Source: Methylovirgula ligni (lineage in GTDB: Bacteria > Pseudomonadota > Alphaproteobacteria > Rhizobiales > Beijerinckiaceae). Taken from it: a stretch of 64,000 nt of DNA. The first letter of the stretch is position 1. Each line of letters begins with the position of its first letter. The stretch is from contig NZ_CP025086.1 of the NCBI RefSeq assembly GCF_004135935.1, forward strand, positions 186,001-250,000. Direction: 5' to 3'. Shown here one piece after another: positions 50,682 to 60,188 of the stretch. The notes beneath the pieces were generated by a model that made no database searches, was not told where the DNA came from, and worked only from the letters and a program-made list of their open reading frames with translations. Position numbers and translations under genes: made by a program.

Positions 50682-51605
50682 TCACTTTTCGAGCACGGCG
50701 ACGAGACCCGGCACATCGCTCCCCGCCTCCTGGCGCGCCGCCGCATTCTCAAGGACCCGGAGCGTGAACCCGGCATTGGCCGCCACGTCGCGGATATAGC
50801 CGGCCGCGTGCGCATAGCGCAGATCCTTGCCGAGTAGAAAGCCGCTTTCCGCCGTCTGCACGGTGAAGGCGAAAAGACCGCCGGAACGCAGCACCCGAAA
50901 AGCGGCGGCGAAGAGCGGCGCAAGATCGGCGATATAGATAAGAACATCGCCGGCGAGGAGCAGATCGGCACTCGCCGCCGCTTCGTCAGCGAGAAAACGC
51001 TCGAGGCTGCCGACGGCAAGATGGTCATAGATCCCCTTCGCCTTTGCGCGCGCGATCATCCGCGGCGCAAGATCGACACCAGCGAGGTGCTGCACGCGGG
51101 CGCGGAAAATCTCGCCGCAAAGCCCGGTGCCGCAGCCGAGGTCGATCGCCCGCGCGAACCGCGTTCGGCCAAGACCGGCAATCGCATCAGCCATAAGCCG
51201 CGGCCCGCGATAGGCGAGGCGACCGACGAGATGCGACTCGAACCGATCCGCATAGCCGTCGAAGAGGCGCTTCACATAGGCCTCAGGCGCAGGCGCCGGC
51301 GGCATAACGCCGAGCTGGGCGAGCTTGAGGCTTGCGCCCAGCGCATCTTCCGGCGCCGCCGCCAAAGCGCGCCCGAAAGCGGCGCGTGCTTTTTCTTGCC
51401 AGCCGAGCGCAAGGCAGGCTTCGCCAAGCGCGAACCAGGCCGCCGGCCAATGCGGCGCAAGCTCCAATGTCTGGGTCAGAAGATCATGCGCTGCGCGGGC
51501 ATCGTCACCGGCCATGTAATCGGCGGCGTGCGCGAAGCGGCGGTCGGCGATGACATCGCCCGACGACAGAAACACGGGTTGGGAGCGCGCCGGTTCGTCG
51601 TGCAT
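50682..51605 (-). CDS. TPR-containing SAM-dependent methyltransferase
   Basis: A 307-residue protein. The N-terminal 90 residues hold two tetratricopeptide-like repeats (ADYMAGDDARAAHDLL, AWFALGEACLALGWQEKARAAFG). The methyltransferase fold follows, with motif I AIDLGCGTGLCGEIF and LLLAGDVLIYIADL. The start is set at the ATG at 51605 because related proteins begin close to the SSGDVIADRRF segment; an ATG at 51644 would add 13 residues. Substrate unknown. Confidence 0.8.
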   Translation of the reverse strand: MHDEPARSQPVFLSSGDVIADRRFAHAADYMAGDDARAAHDLLTQTLELAPHWPAAWFALGEACLALGWQEKARAAFGRALAAAPEDALGASLKLAQLGVMPPAPAPEAYVKRLFDGYADRFESHLVGRLAYRGPRLMADAIAGLGRTRFARAIDLGCGTGLCGEIFRARVQHLAGVDLAPRMIARAKAKGIYDHLAVGSLERFLADEAAASADLLLAGDVLIYIADLAPLFAAAFRVLRSGGLFAFTVQTAESGFLLGKDLRYAHAAGYIRDVAANAGFTLRVLENAAARQEAGSDVPGLVAVLEK

Positions 51606-51934
51606 CTCAACACCGTTGAATAACCTTAACTTGTCTCGCGGCATCGCGGAGTTAGCAGATAAACTGATTGTGATTCAAGCGATCAACCCTTTGCCAAAAA
51701 TACATATTCGTCTGGGCCAAATGAGGGTGCGAGGCTGGACGAAATGACATGTTCATCTTGAGTTCAACTGAACGCCTCCCTAATTCCACTCGCGATGGGA
51801 GATCCCCGGAAGGCTGGCCGTACGCAATTTATGCGGCGGCGGCCGGGAACCGGGAACTGCCCGGATGATTTGGGAATTTGCATCTTAGGGTCCGGCACCC
51901 ATATCGCCGGCCTTGGATCAGAGGAGTAAAGCAG
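51606..51934. other. intergenic region upstream of the Gly/Tyr-rich protein
   Basis: 329 bases between divergent genes with no credible open frame. It must contain promoters for both. No recognisable sigma factor box, riboswitch or repeat was found. Confidence 0.5.
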
Positions 51935-52291
51935 ATGTCGCCGTTCATGAGAAAGCTTGTCACTGGCGGCTTGATCGCCACGACATTGAGCCTTGGCGTC
52001 GTTTCATCCTCAACGCCGGCCGCGGCCTTCCACGGCGGCGGTGGATGGCACGGCGGTGGCGGCGGATGGCATGGTGGCGGCTGGCGCGGCGGCGGCTGGC
52101 GCGGTGGTGGCTGGCGCGGCGGCTATTACGGCGGCGGCTGGGGCTGGGGCGCCGCGGGTCTGCTTGGCGGTCTCGCCGTCGGCAGCGCGCTGGCCTATCC
52201 CTATTATGGATACGGCTATGGCTACCCGTATCCGTATTACGGCTACCCCTACGGCTATTATCGCCGGCCCTATTACGGCTACCCCTACTAA
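51935..52291 (+). CDS. exported Gly/His/Tyr-rich low-complexity protein
   Basis: A 118-residue protein with a signal peptide (LVTGGLIATTLSLGVVSSS ... AAA). The mature part begins with GGGWHGGG and GGGWRGG repeats, followed by a short hydrophobic helix (GAAGLLGGLAVGSALAY) and a Tyr/Pro/Gly-rich tail (YGYPYPYYGYPYG). Glycine-zipper-like exported proteins of this kind are common in Rhizobiales, with unknown role. GAGGA precedes the ATG at 51935. The His/Trp-rich repeats could bind metal, which is only speculation. Confidence 0.8.
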   Translation: MSPFMRKLVTGGLIATTLSLGVVSSSTPAAAFHGGGGWHGGGGGWHGGGWRGGGWRGGGWRGGYYGGGWGWGAAGLLGGLAVGSALAYPYYGYGYGYPYPYYGYPYGYYRRPYYGYPY

Positions 52292-52331
52292 AAATTGTCC
52301 CGGCGGCCTGAACCCGCCCACGCTTAAGATC

Positions 52332-52355
52332 AGCAAGCCGCGCCCGCGGCTTGCT
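52332..52355 (+). terminator. 11-bp inverted repeat after the Gly/Tyr-rich gene
   Basis: AGCAAGCCGCG at 52332-52342 is the exact complement of 52345-52355, with a 2-base centre, 40 bases after the stop of the preceding gene. No U-run follows, so it is a likely but unproven terminator. Confidence 0.55.
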
Positions 52356-52517
52356 GCGCCCCACGGACGCCTTTTCGACATTCCCCTCGAATTCTTCGCC
52401 CTGCGATGCAACCCACCGGCGCCGGGGGGATTGGCTCCCTGTGCGCTAGCGCACCGACCCCGGGTCCTGCCGCCCTATTGTTCAGGTGCGGCGTGAGGTT
52501 GAGTGGAGGGGCAGACT

Positions 52518-52823
52518 ATGCAGTCGTCTCGGCAAATCCTCGATAGTAGCGTTATTCGGTCATTGGTTGTCGGTTTGGGTTTGTCGTGCTTGGCGGCAGC
52601 GCTGGTGTTTGGCTCGCCGATCTTCGGTTCGCCCATGCGCGGCGACCTCGGCTATCACAGCCTCCCCGTCGACAAGACGTCTTACGCGCCCCTGGCTCAG
52701 GGCGCCGCGGTGGCGCTGACGCGCAACCGCGACGACGAATGCGTGCAGGCGACGAAGGTGGTCACGGCCGCACAAGGCCCCTACGGCGGCCTTTACGTCC
52801 CGCGCGAGATGGCCTGCGAATAA
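52518..52823 (+). CDS. small membrane-anchored or exported protein of unknown function
   Basis: A 101-residue protein with one long hydrophobic segment (LVVGLGLSCLAAALVFGSPIF, about residues 16-36), either an uncleaved anchor or a signal peptide. The rest is polar and contains two cysteines (DDECVQATK and the terminal MACE) that could form a disulfide. GGAGGGG lies about 7 bases before the ATG at 52518; a GTG at 52503 is less likely. I do not recognise the family. Confidence 0.6.
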   Translation: MQSSRQILDSSVIRSLVVGLGLSCLAAALVFGSPIFGSPMRGDLGYHSLPVDKTSYAPLAQGAAVALTRNRDDECVQATKVVTAAQGPYGGLYVPREMACE

Positions 52824-52869
52824 AGTTTTCGCTCTGTTCCCTGCAGCGGCCGACACCTATCTTCAGGTG

Positions 52870-53892
52870 ATGGCCGCCTCCGATATTCTGACGCTGAAAC
52901 CCGCCGGGCTCTATTGCGCGGCGGGTGATTTTTTTATCGACCCGCTGCGCTCCGTCCCGCGCGCGCTGATTACCCACGCCCATTCCGACCACGCACGCCC
53001 CGGCCACGGCCAGGTGCTCGCCACGGCAGAAACTCTCGCCGTCATGGCCATCCGCTATGGCGAGAATTTCGCCGGCGCGGCCCAGACCGTGCGTTATGGC
53101 GAAACGCTGGGCATCGGCGGCGTCGACGTCGGCTTTTTCCCCGCCGGCCATGTGCTCGGCTCCGCCCAGATCCGGCTTGCGCAGGGCGGCACAAGAATCG
53201 TCGTCTCGGGCGATTACAAGCGCGAAGCCGACCCGACCTGCGCCGCCTTCGAACCGCTGATCTGTGACACCTTTATCAGCGAGGCCACATTCGGCCTGCC
53301 CGTCTTCCGCCACGCCAATGCCGCGGGCGAGATCGACAAGCTGCTCGCCTCGCAAAAGCTGTTTCCGGAGCGCACGCATCTCGTGGGCGCCTATCCGCTC
53401 GGCAAGGCGCAGCGCATCATCGCGCTGCTGCGGCAGGCCGGTTACGATCGGCCGATCTATATTCACGGCGCGCTCGAAAAGATCACCGCCTATTACCAAG
53501 AGGCCGGCATCACGCTCGGCGATGTGCGCCTCGCCGCGGGCGCGGGCGCGCTGCCCGGCGAAATCGTCCTTTGTCCGCCAAGCGCCGTCAACGATCTCTG
53601 GAGCCGCAAATTCGCCGAGCCGCGCGCCGCCTTCGCTTCCGGCTGGATGCGTGTGCGCGCCCACGCCCGCCAGCGCGGCATCGAGCTGCCGCTCGTCATT
53701 TCCGATCACGCCGACTGGGACGGGCTTTGCGTCACGGTCGACGAGACGCAATGCAGCACGCTGCTTGTCACCCACGGCGAGCCCGAGGCGCTGGTGCATT
53801 GCTTCCGCCAGCGCGGGCTAGAAGCCGCGCCGCTGCACATTCTCGGCTATGGCGACGAAGAGGCGGAGACGCCCCTCGAGACCGACACGTGA
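52870..53892 (+). CDS. ligase-associated DNA exonuclease
   Basis: A 340-residue metallo-beta-lactamase/beta-CASP nuclease. The metal motif HAHSDHARPG is at about residues 36-45, with further ligands at PAGHVLGS and SGDYKRE. The protein is of the type always found next to a bacterial ATP-dependent DNA ligase. Its stop overlaps the GTG start of that ligase (GTGA). The start may be the ATG at 52870 or the GTG just before it. Confidence 0.92.
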   Translation: MAASDILTLKPAGLYCAAGDFFIDPLRSVPRALITHAHSDHARPGHGQVLATAETLAVMAIRYGENFAGAAQTVRYGETLGIGGVDVGFFPAGHVLGSAQIRLAQGGTRIVVSGDYKREADPTCAAFEPLICDTFISEATFGLPVFRHANAAGEIDKLLASQKLFPERTHLVGAYPLGKAQRIIALLRQAGYDRPIYIHGALEKITAYYQEAGITLGDVRLAAGAGALPGEIVLCPPSAVNDLWSRKFAEPRAAFASGWMRVRAHARQRGIELPLVISDHADWDGLCVTVDETQCSTLLVTHGEPEALVHCFRQRGLEAAPLHILGYGDEEAETPLETDT

Positions 53893-55532
53893 ACCGCTTC
53901 GCCACGCTTCTCGACAGTCTCGCCTACGAGCCCTCGCGGCTTGGCAAATTGCGGCTGATGACCGATTATTTTCGCACGGTCGTCGATCCCGACCGCGGCT
54001 TCGCGCTCGCCGCCCTGACCGGCGCGCTGAGTTTCCGGCACGCCAAGCCGGCGCTGATCCGCACGCTCATTTATGAGCGGGTCGATCCGGTGCTCTTCGA
54101 TCTTTCCTATGATTTCGTCGGCGATCTCTCCGAAACCGTCGCGCTGCTCTGGCCCAGCGACCGCGTCACATCTGGCGCCCACGCGTTGCGGTTGGGCGAG
54201 GTGATCGCGACGCTTGAAGCGGCGAGCAAACTCGAACTGCCCGGCGTTCTTTCGCGTCTGCTCGACGGGCTCGATGAAACAGGCCGCTGGGCGCTTTTGA
54301 AACTCATCACCGGCGCCCTGCGCGTCGGGGTCTCGGCACGGCTCGCCAAACAAGCAGTAGCCGAACTCGGCGGCCACGACGCCAATGCCATCGAAGATCT
54401 TTGGCACGGGCTGGCACCACCCTATCTCGACCTCTTCGCCTGGCTGGAAGGGCGCGAGCCACGCCCGAAGCCAGATGACCCCGCCCCGTTCTGTCCGGCG
54501 ATGCTGGCGCATCCCGTAACGGAAGAGGAATTGGCGGTGCTTGCGCCGGCCGATTTCAGCGCCGAATGGAAATGGGATGGCATTCGCGTCCAGGCGGCCG
54601 TCGGGACCGGCGAAAGCGGAAAAATCATCCGGCTCTATTCGCGCACCGGAGAAGATATTTTCGCCGCGTTTCCCGATCTCATCGAAACGCTGGCGCGCGC
54701 GCCGCGCGGCCAATTCTCGCTCGATGGCGAATTGCTGATCTTGCGCGCGGGCCGTGTGCAATCTTTCGGTGTTCTGCAACAGAGACTCAATCGCAAACAG
54801 GTGACGGCGGCGCTGCTCACCGATTTTCCAGCCCATATCCGCGCCTATGATCTGCTGGGCCTCGATGGCGAAGATCTTCGGGCCCTGCCCTTTGTCGAGC
54901 GGCGGCGCAGGCTCGAGGATTTTGTTGCGGAGGCACGCCTCGAGCGTCTCGATCTCTCGCCGCAAATCGCTTTCGGCACCTGGGATTTTCTCGCTGCAGC
55001 GCGGCGCGACCCTGTGGCGGGCGGCGCTGACGCCGATGCTGCCGCGATCGAAGGCGTGATGCTGAAGCGTCTGGATTCAATCTACGTTCCGGGACGGCCC
55101 AAGGGCCTCTGGTATAAGTGGAAGCGCGATCCTTTCGCTGTCGACGCCGTGCTCATGTATGCGCAGCGCGGCCACGGCAAACGCTCGTCTTTTTATTCCG
55201 ATTTTACGTTTGGCCTGTGGCGTGCGGGATCGGACGGCGACGAGATCGTCCCTGTCGGAAAAGCCTATTTCGGCTTCACCGATGACGAGTTGCGTCTACT
55301 CGACCGCTATGTGCGCAATCACACAACCAATCGCTTCGGCCCGGTGCGCGAGGTGGCCTATGGGCACGACGAAGGTCTGGTGCTGGAGATCGCGTTTGAT
55401 GGCGTGAACCACTCTAGCCGACACAAGTCAGGCGTCGCGATGCGCTTTCCCCGCGTTAATCGCATCCGCTGGGACAAACCGGCACGGGAAGCGGACAGGC
55501 TCGAGACGCTTGAGAGGCTGATCGCCGACTAA
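53889..55532 (+). CDS. ATP-dependent DNA ligase (exonuclease-associated type)
   Basis: A 547-residue ligase of the alphaproteobacterial type described as a cisplatin damage response ligase. The adenylated lysine is in EWKWDGIRVQ near residue 223. The nucleotidyltransferase and OB domains follow (GVMLKRLDSIYVPGR, WYKWKRDPF). The N-terminal 200 residues form the DNA-binding domain. The GTG start overlaps the exonuclease stop. The usual further partner, an Lhr-like helicase, is not adjacent here. Confidence 0.93.
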   Translation: MNRFATLLDSLAYEPSRLGKLRLMTDYFRTVVDPDRGFALAALTGALSFRHAKPALIRTLIYERVDPVLFDLSYDFVGDLSETVALLWPSDRVTSGAHALRLGEVIATLEAASKLELPGVLSRLLDGLDETGRWALLKLITGALRVGVSARLAKQAVAELGGHDANAIEDLWHGLAPPYLDLFAWLEGREPRPKPDDPAPFCPAMLAHPVTEEELAVLAPADFSAEWKWDGIRVQAAVGTGESGKIIRLYSRTGEDIFAAFPDLIETLARAPRGQFSLDGELLILRAGRVQSFGVLQQRLNRKQVTAALLTDFPAHIRAYDLLGLDGEDLRALPFVERRRRLEDFVAEARLERLDLSPQIAFGTWDFLAAARRDPVAGGADADAAAIEGVMLKRLDSIYVPGRPKGLWYKWKRDPFAVDAVLMYAQRGHGKRSSFYSDFTFGLWRAGSDGDEIVPVGKAYFGFTDDELRLLDRYVRNHTTNRFGPVREVAYGHDEGLVLEIAFDGVNHSSRHKSGVAMRFPRVNRIRWDKPAREADRLETLERLIAD

Positions 55533-56254
55533 GCATATGACGCCTCCTCCCGCCTATGCGGCAAATGGCCTGTCACATGACTCTATGCCAAGAAAACGAA
55601 AGACTGTCTCCCGCTGCTAACGCAGCGTTTGCCCGCGCGGCGGCTTTTCGCCTTATCCGCCTTTTGCGACGCGTCGCGGTTGCGATGTTCAACCGTTCAA
55701 GGCGCATTTTGAGACCGCCAATCAAGTGCTATTCGATTCAATGTTTTAAGGGCAAAGCGCCGAAGACGGCCAGGAATCGCCCGTGGCGCGGCGATACATC
55801 CGCGTTTTTTCGCGGCCCGCGCTCATTAAATTGAGCCTCTGTGTCCCACGCCGGTCTCGCCTTCATAGATGGCCAATGAATCATTGGGTTACACCAGCGA
55901 AAGGCTACGCGGTAACGCCGCGCGCAGCGACAAGGTGGCGATGGCGTGAAATTTTCGTGACACGATTTTCTTGCGGGGCGTTAGTTCTATGTTAGAGTTT
56001 GGTCGTGGCCGGTTGCACCGACTGCACTGATGCTTCGAGCGAATCTCGAACGCGTTTTTCCCGAGTGACGTTGCTGTTTTCGATGCGTTATTTGGCGCAT
56101 GGGAAGCTATGTCGGAGAGAGCCGTGAAGAAAATTTGCAAAGAGTTATTGCGTGCAGCGGGAAGGGGCTTAAGGTAGCGCCTGTCACACCTCACGCGCGT
56201 ACGAATGGGTAGGGCTTCGAAATTTCGGTTTCGAAGATTGGGGGATTTTTGGCT
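55533..56254. other. long non-coding region upstream of dnaA
   Basis: About 720 bases without a credible gene and with visibly lower GC in places than its surroundings. It likely holds the dnaA promoter. I searched both strands by eye for TTATCCACA-type DnaA boxes and saw no exact match; the best was TTATCCGCC near 55653. No rpsT gene, common upstream of dnaA in relatives, is present. Whether the replication origin lies here cannot be said. Confidence 0.5.
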
Positions 56255-56362
56255 ATGACAAGGGCTGTTCTTGCTTGGCAGGATTCCAGCGGTGGAGATC
56301 GGGCCTATCGTTTTCGCCCGGACAATGACTTCACGCGCCACCGAGCGCCCTTGCCCCGTTAA
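56255..56362 (+). CDS. possible 35-residue small protein upstream of dnaA
   Basis: An ATG at 56255 is preceded by GGGGGA about 9 bases upstream and opens a frame of 35 codons (MTRAVLAWQDSSGGDRAYRF, then an Arg-rich end) before TAA. It is soluble and basic. It lies in the leader region of dnaA, 144 bases before its start. It could be a leader peptide or chance; no family is recognised. Confidence 0.22.
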   Translation: MTRAVLAWQDSSGGDRAYRFRPDNDFTRHRAPLPR

Positions 56363-56506
56363 AGTGCGTAAGCGGGGGCTTTTGCCCGACCTCTGAGTCC
56401 GCAAGCCGCTCGCAACCGTTCAGTCGCATTTCTTCAGTCACGCGGAAGACTTGTTCTGCCCACGGTGCTCTGCGCCGACGTTCCTCTATTATCGAGATTC
56501 AGGCCG

Positions 56507-58015
56507 ATGCTAAATCCACGACGCACCGAAGCTTCACCCCAAAAAACGAGCGCGGAAGAATCCTGGGGCGTCGTATGCCGCCGATTGAAGGCCGAGCTTG
56601 GCGAGGCCACCTATACCTCCTGGTTCTTGCGGCTGGAACTGACGCAACTGGCTGACGATGTCGCCCATCTCTCTGTGCCGACGAAATTTCTCAAGATGTG
56701 GATACAGACGCATTATGCGCCGCGCATGCTTGCGGCCATCGTCGCGGAATTTCCGGCGGTCAAACACCTTGTCATCAATGTGCGCTCTTCGACGCGCACT
56801 CCTCCCGCACGCAGTGCGCAGCCTCTCGACGCCGAAGACCTGCACGAAAGCGGCGCCGGCTTCGTCGAGCCCGCGCACCCGCGTTTGAACGCGGAGCCGC
56901 ATCGCCCGGGCTCGTTCCAGCAGAAAGAAATGAGGGCACCGACGAGGCCCGCCGGCGAGGCTGAAACATTTGGCGGCTCGCCACTCGACCGGCGGCTGAA
57001 TTTCTCGACCTTCATCGTCGGCCGCTCGAATCAGCTCGCCTATGCTTCGGCGCAAGATATCGCCAACGCCGCGCCCGGCGAGGCCGTGCGCTTCAACCCG
57101 CTCTACATCCACGCCTCGGTCGGTCTCGGCAAGACCCATTTGCTGCAGGCGATCGCCCATGCCGCAACGGCACAGCGGCGGCGCGTGATCTATCTTACCG
57201 CCGAAAAATTCATGCACAGTTTCGCCAGCGCGCTCGAAGCCTCGACGGCCATCTCCTTCAAGGAAAAGCTGCGCGGCATCGACATGCTGGTCATCGACGA
57301 TGTGCAGTTCCTGCGCGGCAAATCCATCCAGCAGGAGTTCTGCCACACGCTGAACGCGCTGATCGATGCACGCCGGCAAATCGTCATCGCCGCCGACCGG
57401 CCGCCGGGCGAACTCGAAACGCTCGAAGAGCGCGTACGCTCACGCCTCGCGGGCGGCCTTTGCGTGGAAATGGGGGCGCTCGATGAGCCGTTGCGGCTGA
57501 AGATGCTGGAGGCGCGCGTCGCCGCGGCCAAACTGCTGCACCCGCAATTCGAACTGTCATCTGCCATCCTCACCTATGTCGCGAGCGTCATTCAGACCAA
57601 CGGCCGCGATCTCGACGGCGCGGTCAACCGCCTTGTCGCCCATTCCTCGCTGAACCGCGCGGCGTTGTCTCTCGAAGCGGCGGAAGCCGCGATCCAGGAT
57701 TTGGTGCGCCCTCGCGAGCCCAAGCGGGTTAAGATCGAGGACATCCAGAAACTCGTCGCCAGCCATTACAACGTCACCAAGGCCGATATCCTCTCCGCGC
57801 GGCGAACGGCGAATGTGGTGCGCCCGCGCCAAATCGCCATGTTCCTGGCCAAAACGCTGACCCCCCGCTCGCTGCCGGAGATCGGCCGGCGCTTCGGCGG
57901 CCGCGACCACACGACGGTGCTGCACGCCGTGCGCAAGATCGAGGCCCTGGTCGGCAGCGACGGACGGCTCTCCGAGGAGATCGAGCTGCTCAAGCGGATG
58001 CTGACCGAGAACTGA
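56507..58015 (+). CDS. dnaA: chromosomal replication initiator protein DnaA
   Basis: A 502-residue initiator ATPase. Domain I ([24 protein letters not shown]) is followed by a variable linker, then the AAA+ core with [14 protein letters not shown] and DDVQFLRGK. The C-terminal DNA-binding domain has the signature [20 protein letters not shown]. The ATG at 56507 is chosen; a GTG at 56465 would add 14 residues. It is followed by ruvC after 57 bases, an unusual neighbour. Confidence 0.96.
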   Translation: MLNPRRTEASPQKTSAEESWGVVCRRLKAELGEATYTSWFLRLELTQLADDVAHLSVPTKFLKMWIQTHYAPRMLAAIVAEFPAVKHLVINVRSSTRTPPARSAQPLDAEDLHESGAGFVEPAHPRLNAEPHRPGSFQQKEMRAPTRPAGEAETFGGSPLDRRLNFSTFIVGRSNQLAYASAQDIANAAPGEAVRFNPLYIHASVGLGKTHLLQAIAHAATAQRRRVIYLTAEKFMHSFASALEASTAISFKEKLRGIDMLVIDDVQFLRGKSIQQEFCHTLNALIDARRQIVIAADRPPGELETLEERVRSRLAGGLCVEMGALDEPLRLKMLEARVAAAKLLHPQFELSSAILTYVASVIQTNGRDLDGAVNRLVAHSSLNRAALSLEAAEAAIQDLVRPREPKRVKIEDIQKLVASHYNVTKADILSARRTANVVRPRQIAMFLAKTLTPRSLPEIGRRFGGRDHTTVLHAVRKIEALVGSDGRLSEEIELLKRMLTEN

Positions 58016-58072
58016 CCCTCTCCGCTATACGCCGGCGTGGGCAAACGGTCCGGAAAGGGGTAAAGCCGAAGC

Positions 58073-58588
58073 ATGAGTGCGACGGCGATTCGGATTCTCG
58101 GCATCGACCCCGGCCTGCGCAATATGGGCTGGGGCATCATTGAGGCCGCCGGCACCCGCCTCATCTACGTGGCGAGCGGATCGATCCATTCGCAAAGCAC
58201 GGACGATCTCGGCACGCGGCTGCGCCAGCTCCATCAAGGATTGACGCGCATCATTGAGGCGCATGCGCCGCATGAGGCCGCCGTCGAAGAAACCTTCGTC
58301 AATCGCGACCCGCAATCGGCCTTGAAGCTCGGCCAGGCGCGCGGCATCGCCCTTGTCGTCCCCGCCCTCGCCGGCCTGCCCGTCACCGAATATGCGGCCA
58401 ACCTCGTGAAGAAGACCGTGACAGGTTCAGGCCACGCCGAGAAGGCGCAGATCGCGATAATGGTGAAAGTGCTGCTGCCGAAATGCGCCAGCGATCTGCG
58501 CGCGCTTCCCACTGACGCGGCGGATGCGCTGGCGATCGCGATCACCCATGCGCACCACTACAAGATGACGGCGGTGCGCAGAGCATGA
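58073..58588 (+). CDS. ruvC: Holliday junction resolvase RuvC
   Basis: A 171-residue endodeoxyribonuclease that cuts Holliday junctions. Acidic active-site residues are visible: Asp12 in [12 protein letters not shown], Glu in [12 protein letters not shown], and the Asp pair in [25 protein letters not shown] precedes the ATG. It overlaps ruvA by ATGA. Confidence 0.96.
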   Translation: MSATAIRILGIDPGLRNMGWGIIEAAGTRLIYVASGSIHSQSTDDLGTRLRQLHQGLTRIIEAHAPHEAAVEETFVNRDPQSALKLGQARGIALVVPALAGLPVTEYAANLVKKTVTGSGHAEKAQIAIMVKVLLPKCASDLRALPTDAADALAIAITHAHHYKMTAVRRA

Positions 58589-59196
58589 TCGGCAAGCTGC
58601 GCGGCACGATCGATTCCATCGGCGAGGATTTCGTCATTCTCGACGTCCATGGCGTCGGCTATGTCGTGAATTGCGCGACGCGGACATTGCAGAATCTGCC
58701 TGCTGCCGGCGAGGCCGCCGCGCTGGCGATCGAGACGCAAGTGCGCGAGGATTCCATACGGCTCTACGGCTTTCTCAACGAAGACGAGCGCGATTGGTTT
58801 CGCCTGTTGCAGACGGTGCAGGGCGTGGGCGCGAAAGTCGCACTGGCGCTGCTCGGCGTGCTGAGCGCGAGCGAGCTCGGCGTCGCCATCGCACGGCAGG
58901 ACAAGACGGCGCTGTCGCGCACGCCCGGCGTCGGCCCGCGCGTTGCCGCGAGATTGGTGACGGAACTGAAGGACAAGGTTCCGGCCATACACGTGCCGGC
59001 CGCTCTCGCGAGCCTTTCCGCCCCCGCAGGCGCTGCGCAAGCCCCGGCCATGCAGGACGCGATCGCGGCGCTTATCGGCCTCGACTATAGCCGTCAGCAG
59101 GCCGCCAATGCCGTCGCGCTCGCCCGCGCGGAATTGGGCGAGGCGGCAGAAGCGCCGGCGTTGATCCGGCGCAGCCTCAAAGAGCTTGCGCGCTAG
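58585..59196 (+). CDS. ruvA: Holliday junction branch migration protein RuvA
   Basis: A 203-residue protein of three domains: N-terminal OB fold ([20 protein letters not shown]), helix-hairpin-helix motifs ([36 protein letters not shown]) and a small C-terminal domain that binds RuvB ([20 protein letters not shown]). The usual ruvB does not follow; a ThiF/MoeB-like gene does. Confidence 0.96.
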   Translation: MIGKLRGTIDSIGEDFVILDVHGVGYVVNCATRTLQNLPAAGEAAALAIETQVREDSIRLYGFLNEDERDWFRLLQTVQGVGAKVALALLGVLSASELGVAIARQDKTALSRTPGVGPRVAARLVTELKDKVPAIHVPAALASLSAPAGAAQAPAMQDAIAALIGLDYSRQQAANAVALARAELGEAAEAPALIRRSLKELAR

Positions 59197-59254
59197 CGCG
59201 ACACGCCTTTTGAGCGGGATCGATTTTTTCGCGGCGGCGTATTAGATAGGCTGC

Positions 59255-60061
59255 ATGTTCACCCCGAGCGAAATCGAGCGCTATGCGCGTCACCTCGTCT
59301 TGCGCGACATCGGCGGCCCCGGTCAGCAGAAGCTGAAGGCGGCGCGGGTTCTCGTGATTGGCGCGGGCGGCCTCGGCGCGCCGCTTATCCAATACCTTGC
59401 TGCTGCGGGCGTCGGCGAGATCGGCATTCTCGACGACGATGTCGTCTCGCTGTCCAATCTGCAACGCCAGGTGCTTTACGCGAGCACGGATCTTGGCAAG
59501 CCCAAGGCCGTCTGCGCCGCCGACGCGGTTCGCCGCCTTAACCCGTATGTCAGGGCAACGCCTATCCAGAAGCGGATCGATGCGGCGAATGCCCAAGAGC
59601 TTCTCGCGGGCTGGGACATCGTCGCCGACGGTTCCGATAATTTCGCCACCCGCTATGCCGTCTCCGACGCCTGCTTTTATGCGCACCGGCCACTCGTCAG
59701 CGCCGCGATCGGCATGTTCGATGGCTCGCTCACCACCCTGCGGCCGTTCGAGACTTCGCCCTCCGGCACGCCGAACCCGACCTATCGCTGCCTGTTTCCC
59801 GAGCCGCCACCGCCCGGCACGGTGCCGACGTGTGAGGAAGCGGGCGTTATCGGGGCGCTGCCGGGCGTACTGGGCGCCCTGATGGCCCATGAGGTGATCC
59901 GTGAGATTGTCGGCTATGGCGAAGGTCTTGTCGGCCGTCTCCTGCTCGTCGACCTGGCGCATATGCGCTTCGAGACGGTGAAATACGGCTGGGACGACGC
60001 CAATCCGCTGAACGGCGTCACGGCGTCGGCAAAGCCGCAGACGATCGCTCCCGTGCTCTGA
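59255..60061 (+). CDS. ThiF/MoeB/HesA-family adenylyltransferase
   Basis: A 268-residue E1-like enzyme that adenylates the C-terminal glycine of a ubiquitin-like sulfur carrier such as ThiS or MoaD. The ATP-binding GAGGLGAPLIQYLAAAGVG and the SNLQRQ and DGSDNFATRYAVSDACF segments are intact. The zinc cysteine pairs of MoeB are not: the first reads TYRCLF where CxxC is expected and the last pair is absent because the protein ends with TIAPVL. The conserved TCEEAGVIGALPGVLGA region is present. Carrier partner unknown. Confidence 0.88.
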   Translation: MFTPSEIERYARHLVLRDIGGPGQQKLKAARVLVIGAGGLGAPLIQYLAAAGVGEIGILDDDVVSLSNLQRQVLYASTDLGKPKAVCAADAVRRLNPYVRATPIQKRIDAANAQELLAGWDIVADGSDNFATRYAVSDACFYAHRPLVSAAIGMFDGSLTTLRPFETSPSGTPNPTYRCLFPEPPPPGTVPTCEEAGVIGALPGVLGALMAHEVIREIVGYGEGLVGRLLLVDLAHMRFETVKYGWDDANPLNGVTASAKPQTIAPVL

Positions 60062-60188
60062 AAAATGCGTTTTCTCTTGGGGCAGGCGAAATATATTAAG
60101 TTTTCCAGCCAGATCGCGCCAAAATACCGCTATGGCGATGGAACCAAGTTCCGCGCGAAACATAGCATAGAGGGACGGGACCGCGGCC

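Noticed and set aside
55533-56506. Replication origin next to dnaA
   Set aside because: No exact DnaA box or cluster of near boxes was seen, and in alphaproteobacteria the origin often lies away from dnaA.
60120-60165. General stress sigma (EcfG) promoter before the HWE kinase, from a GGAAC at about 60139
   Set aside because: No CGTT-type -10 box follows at 16-18 bases.
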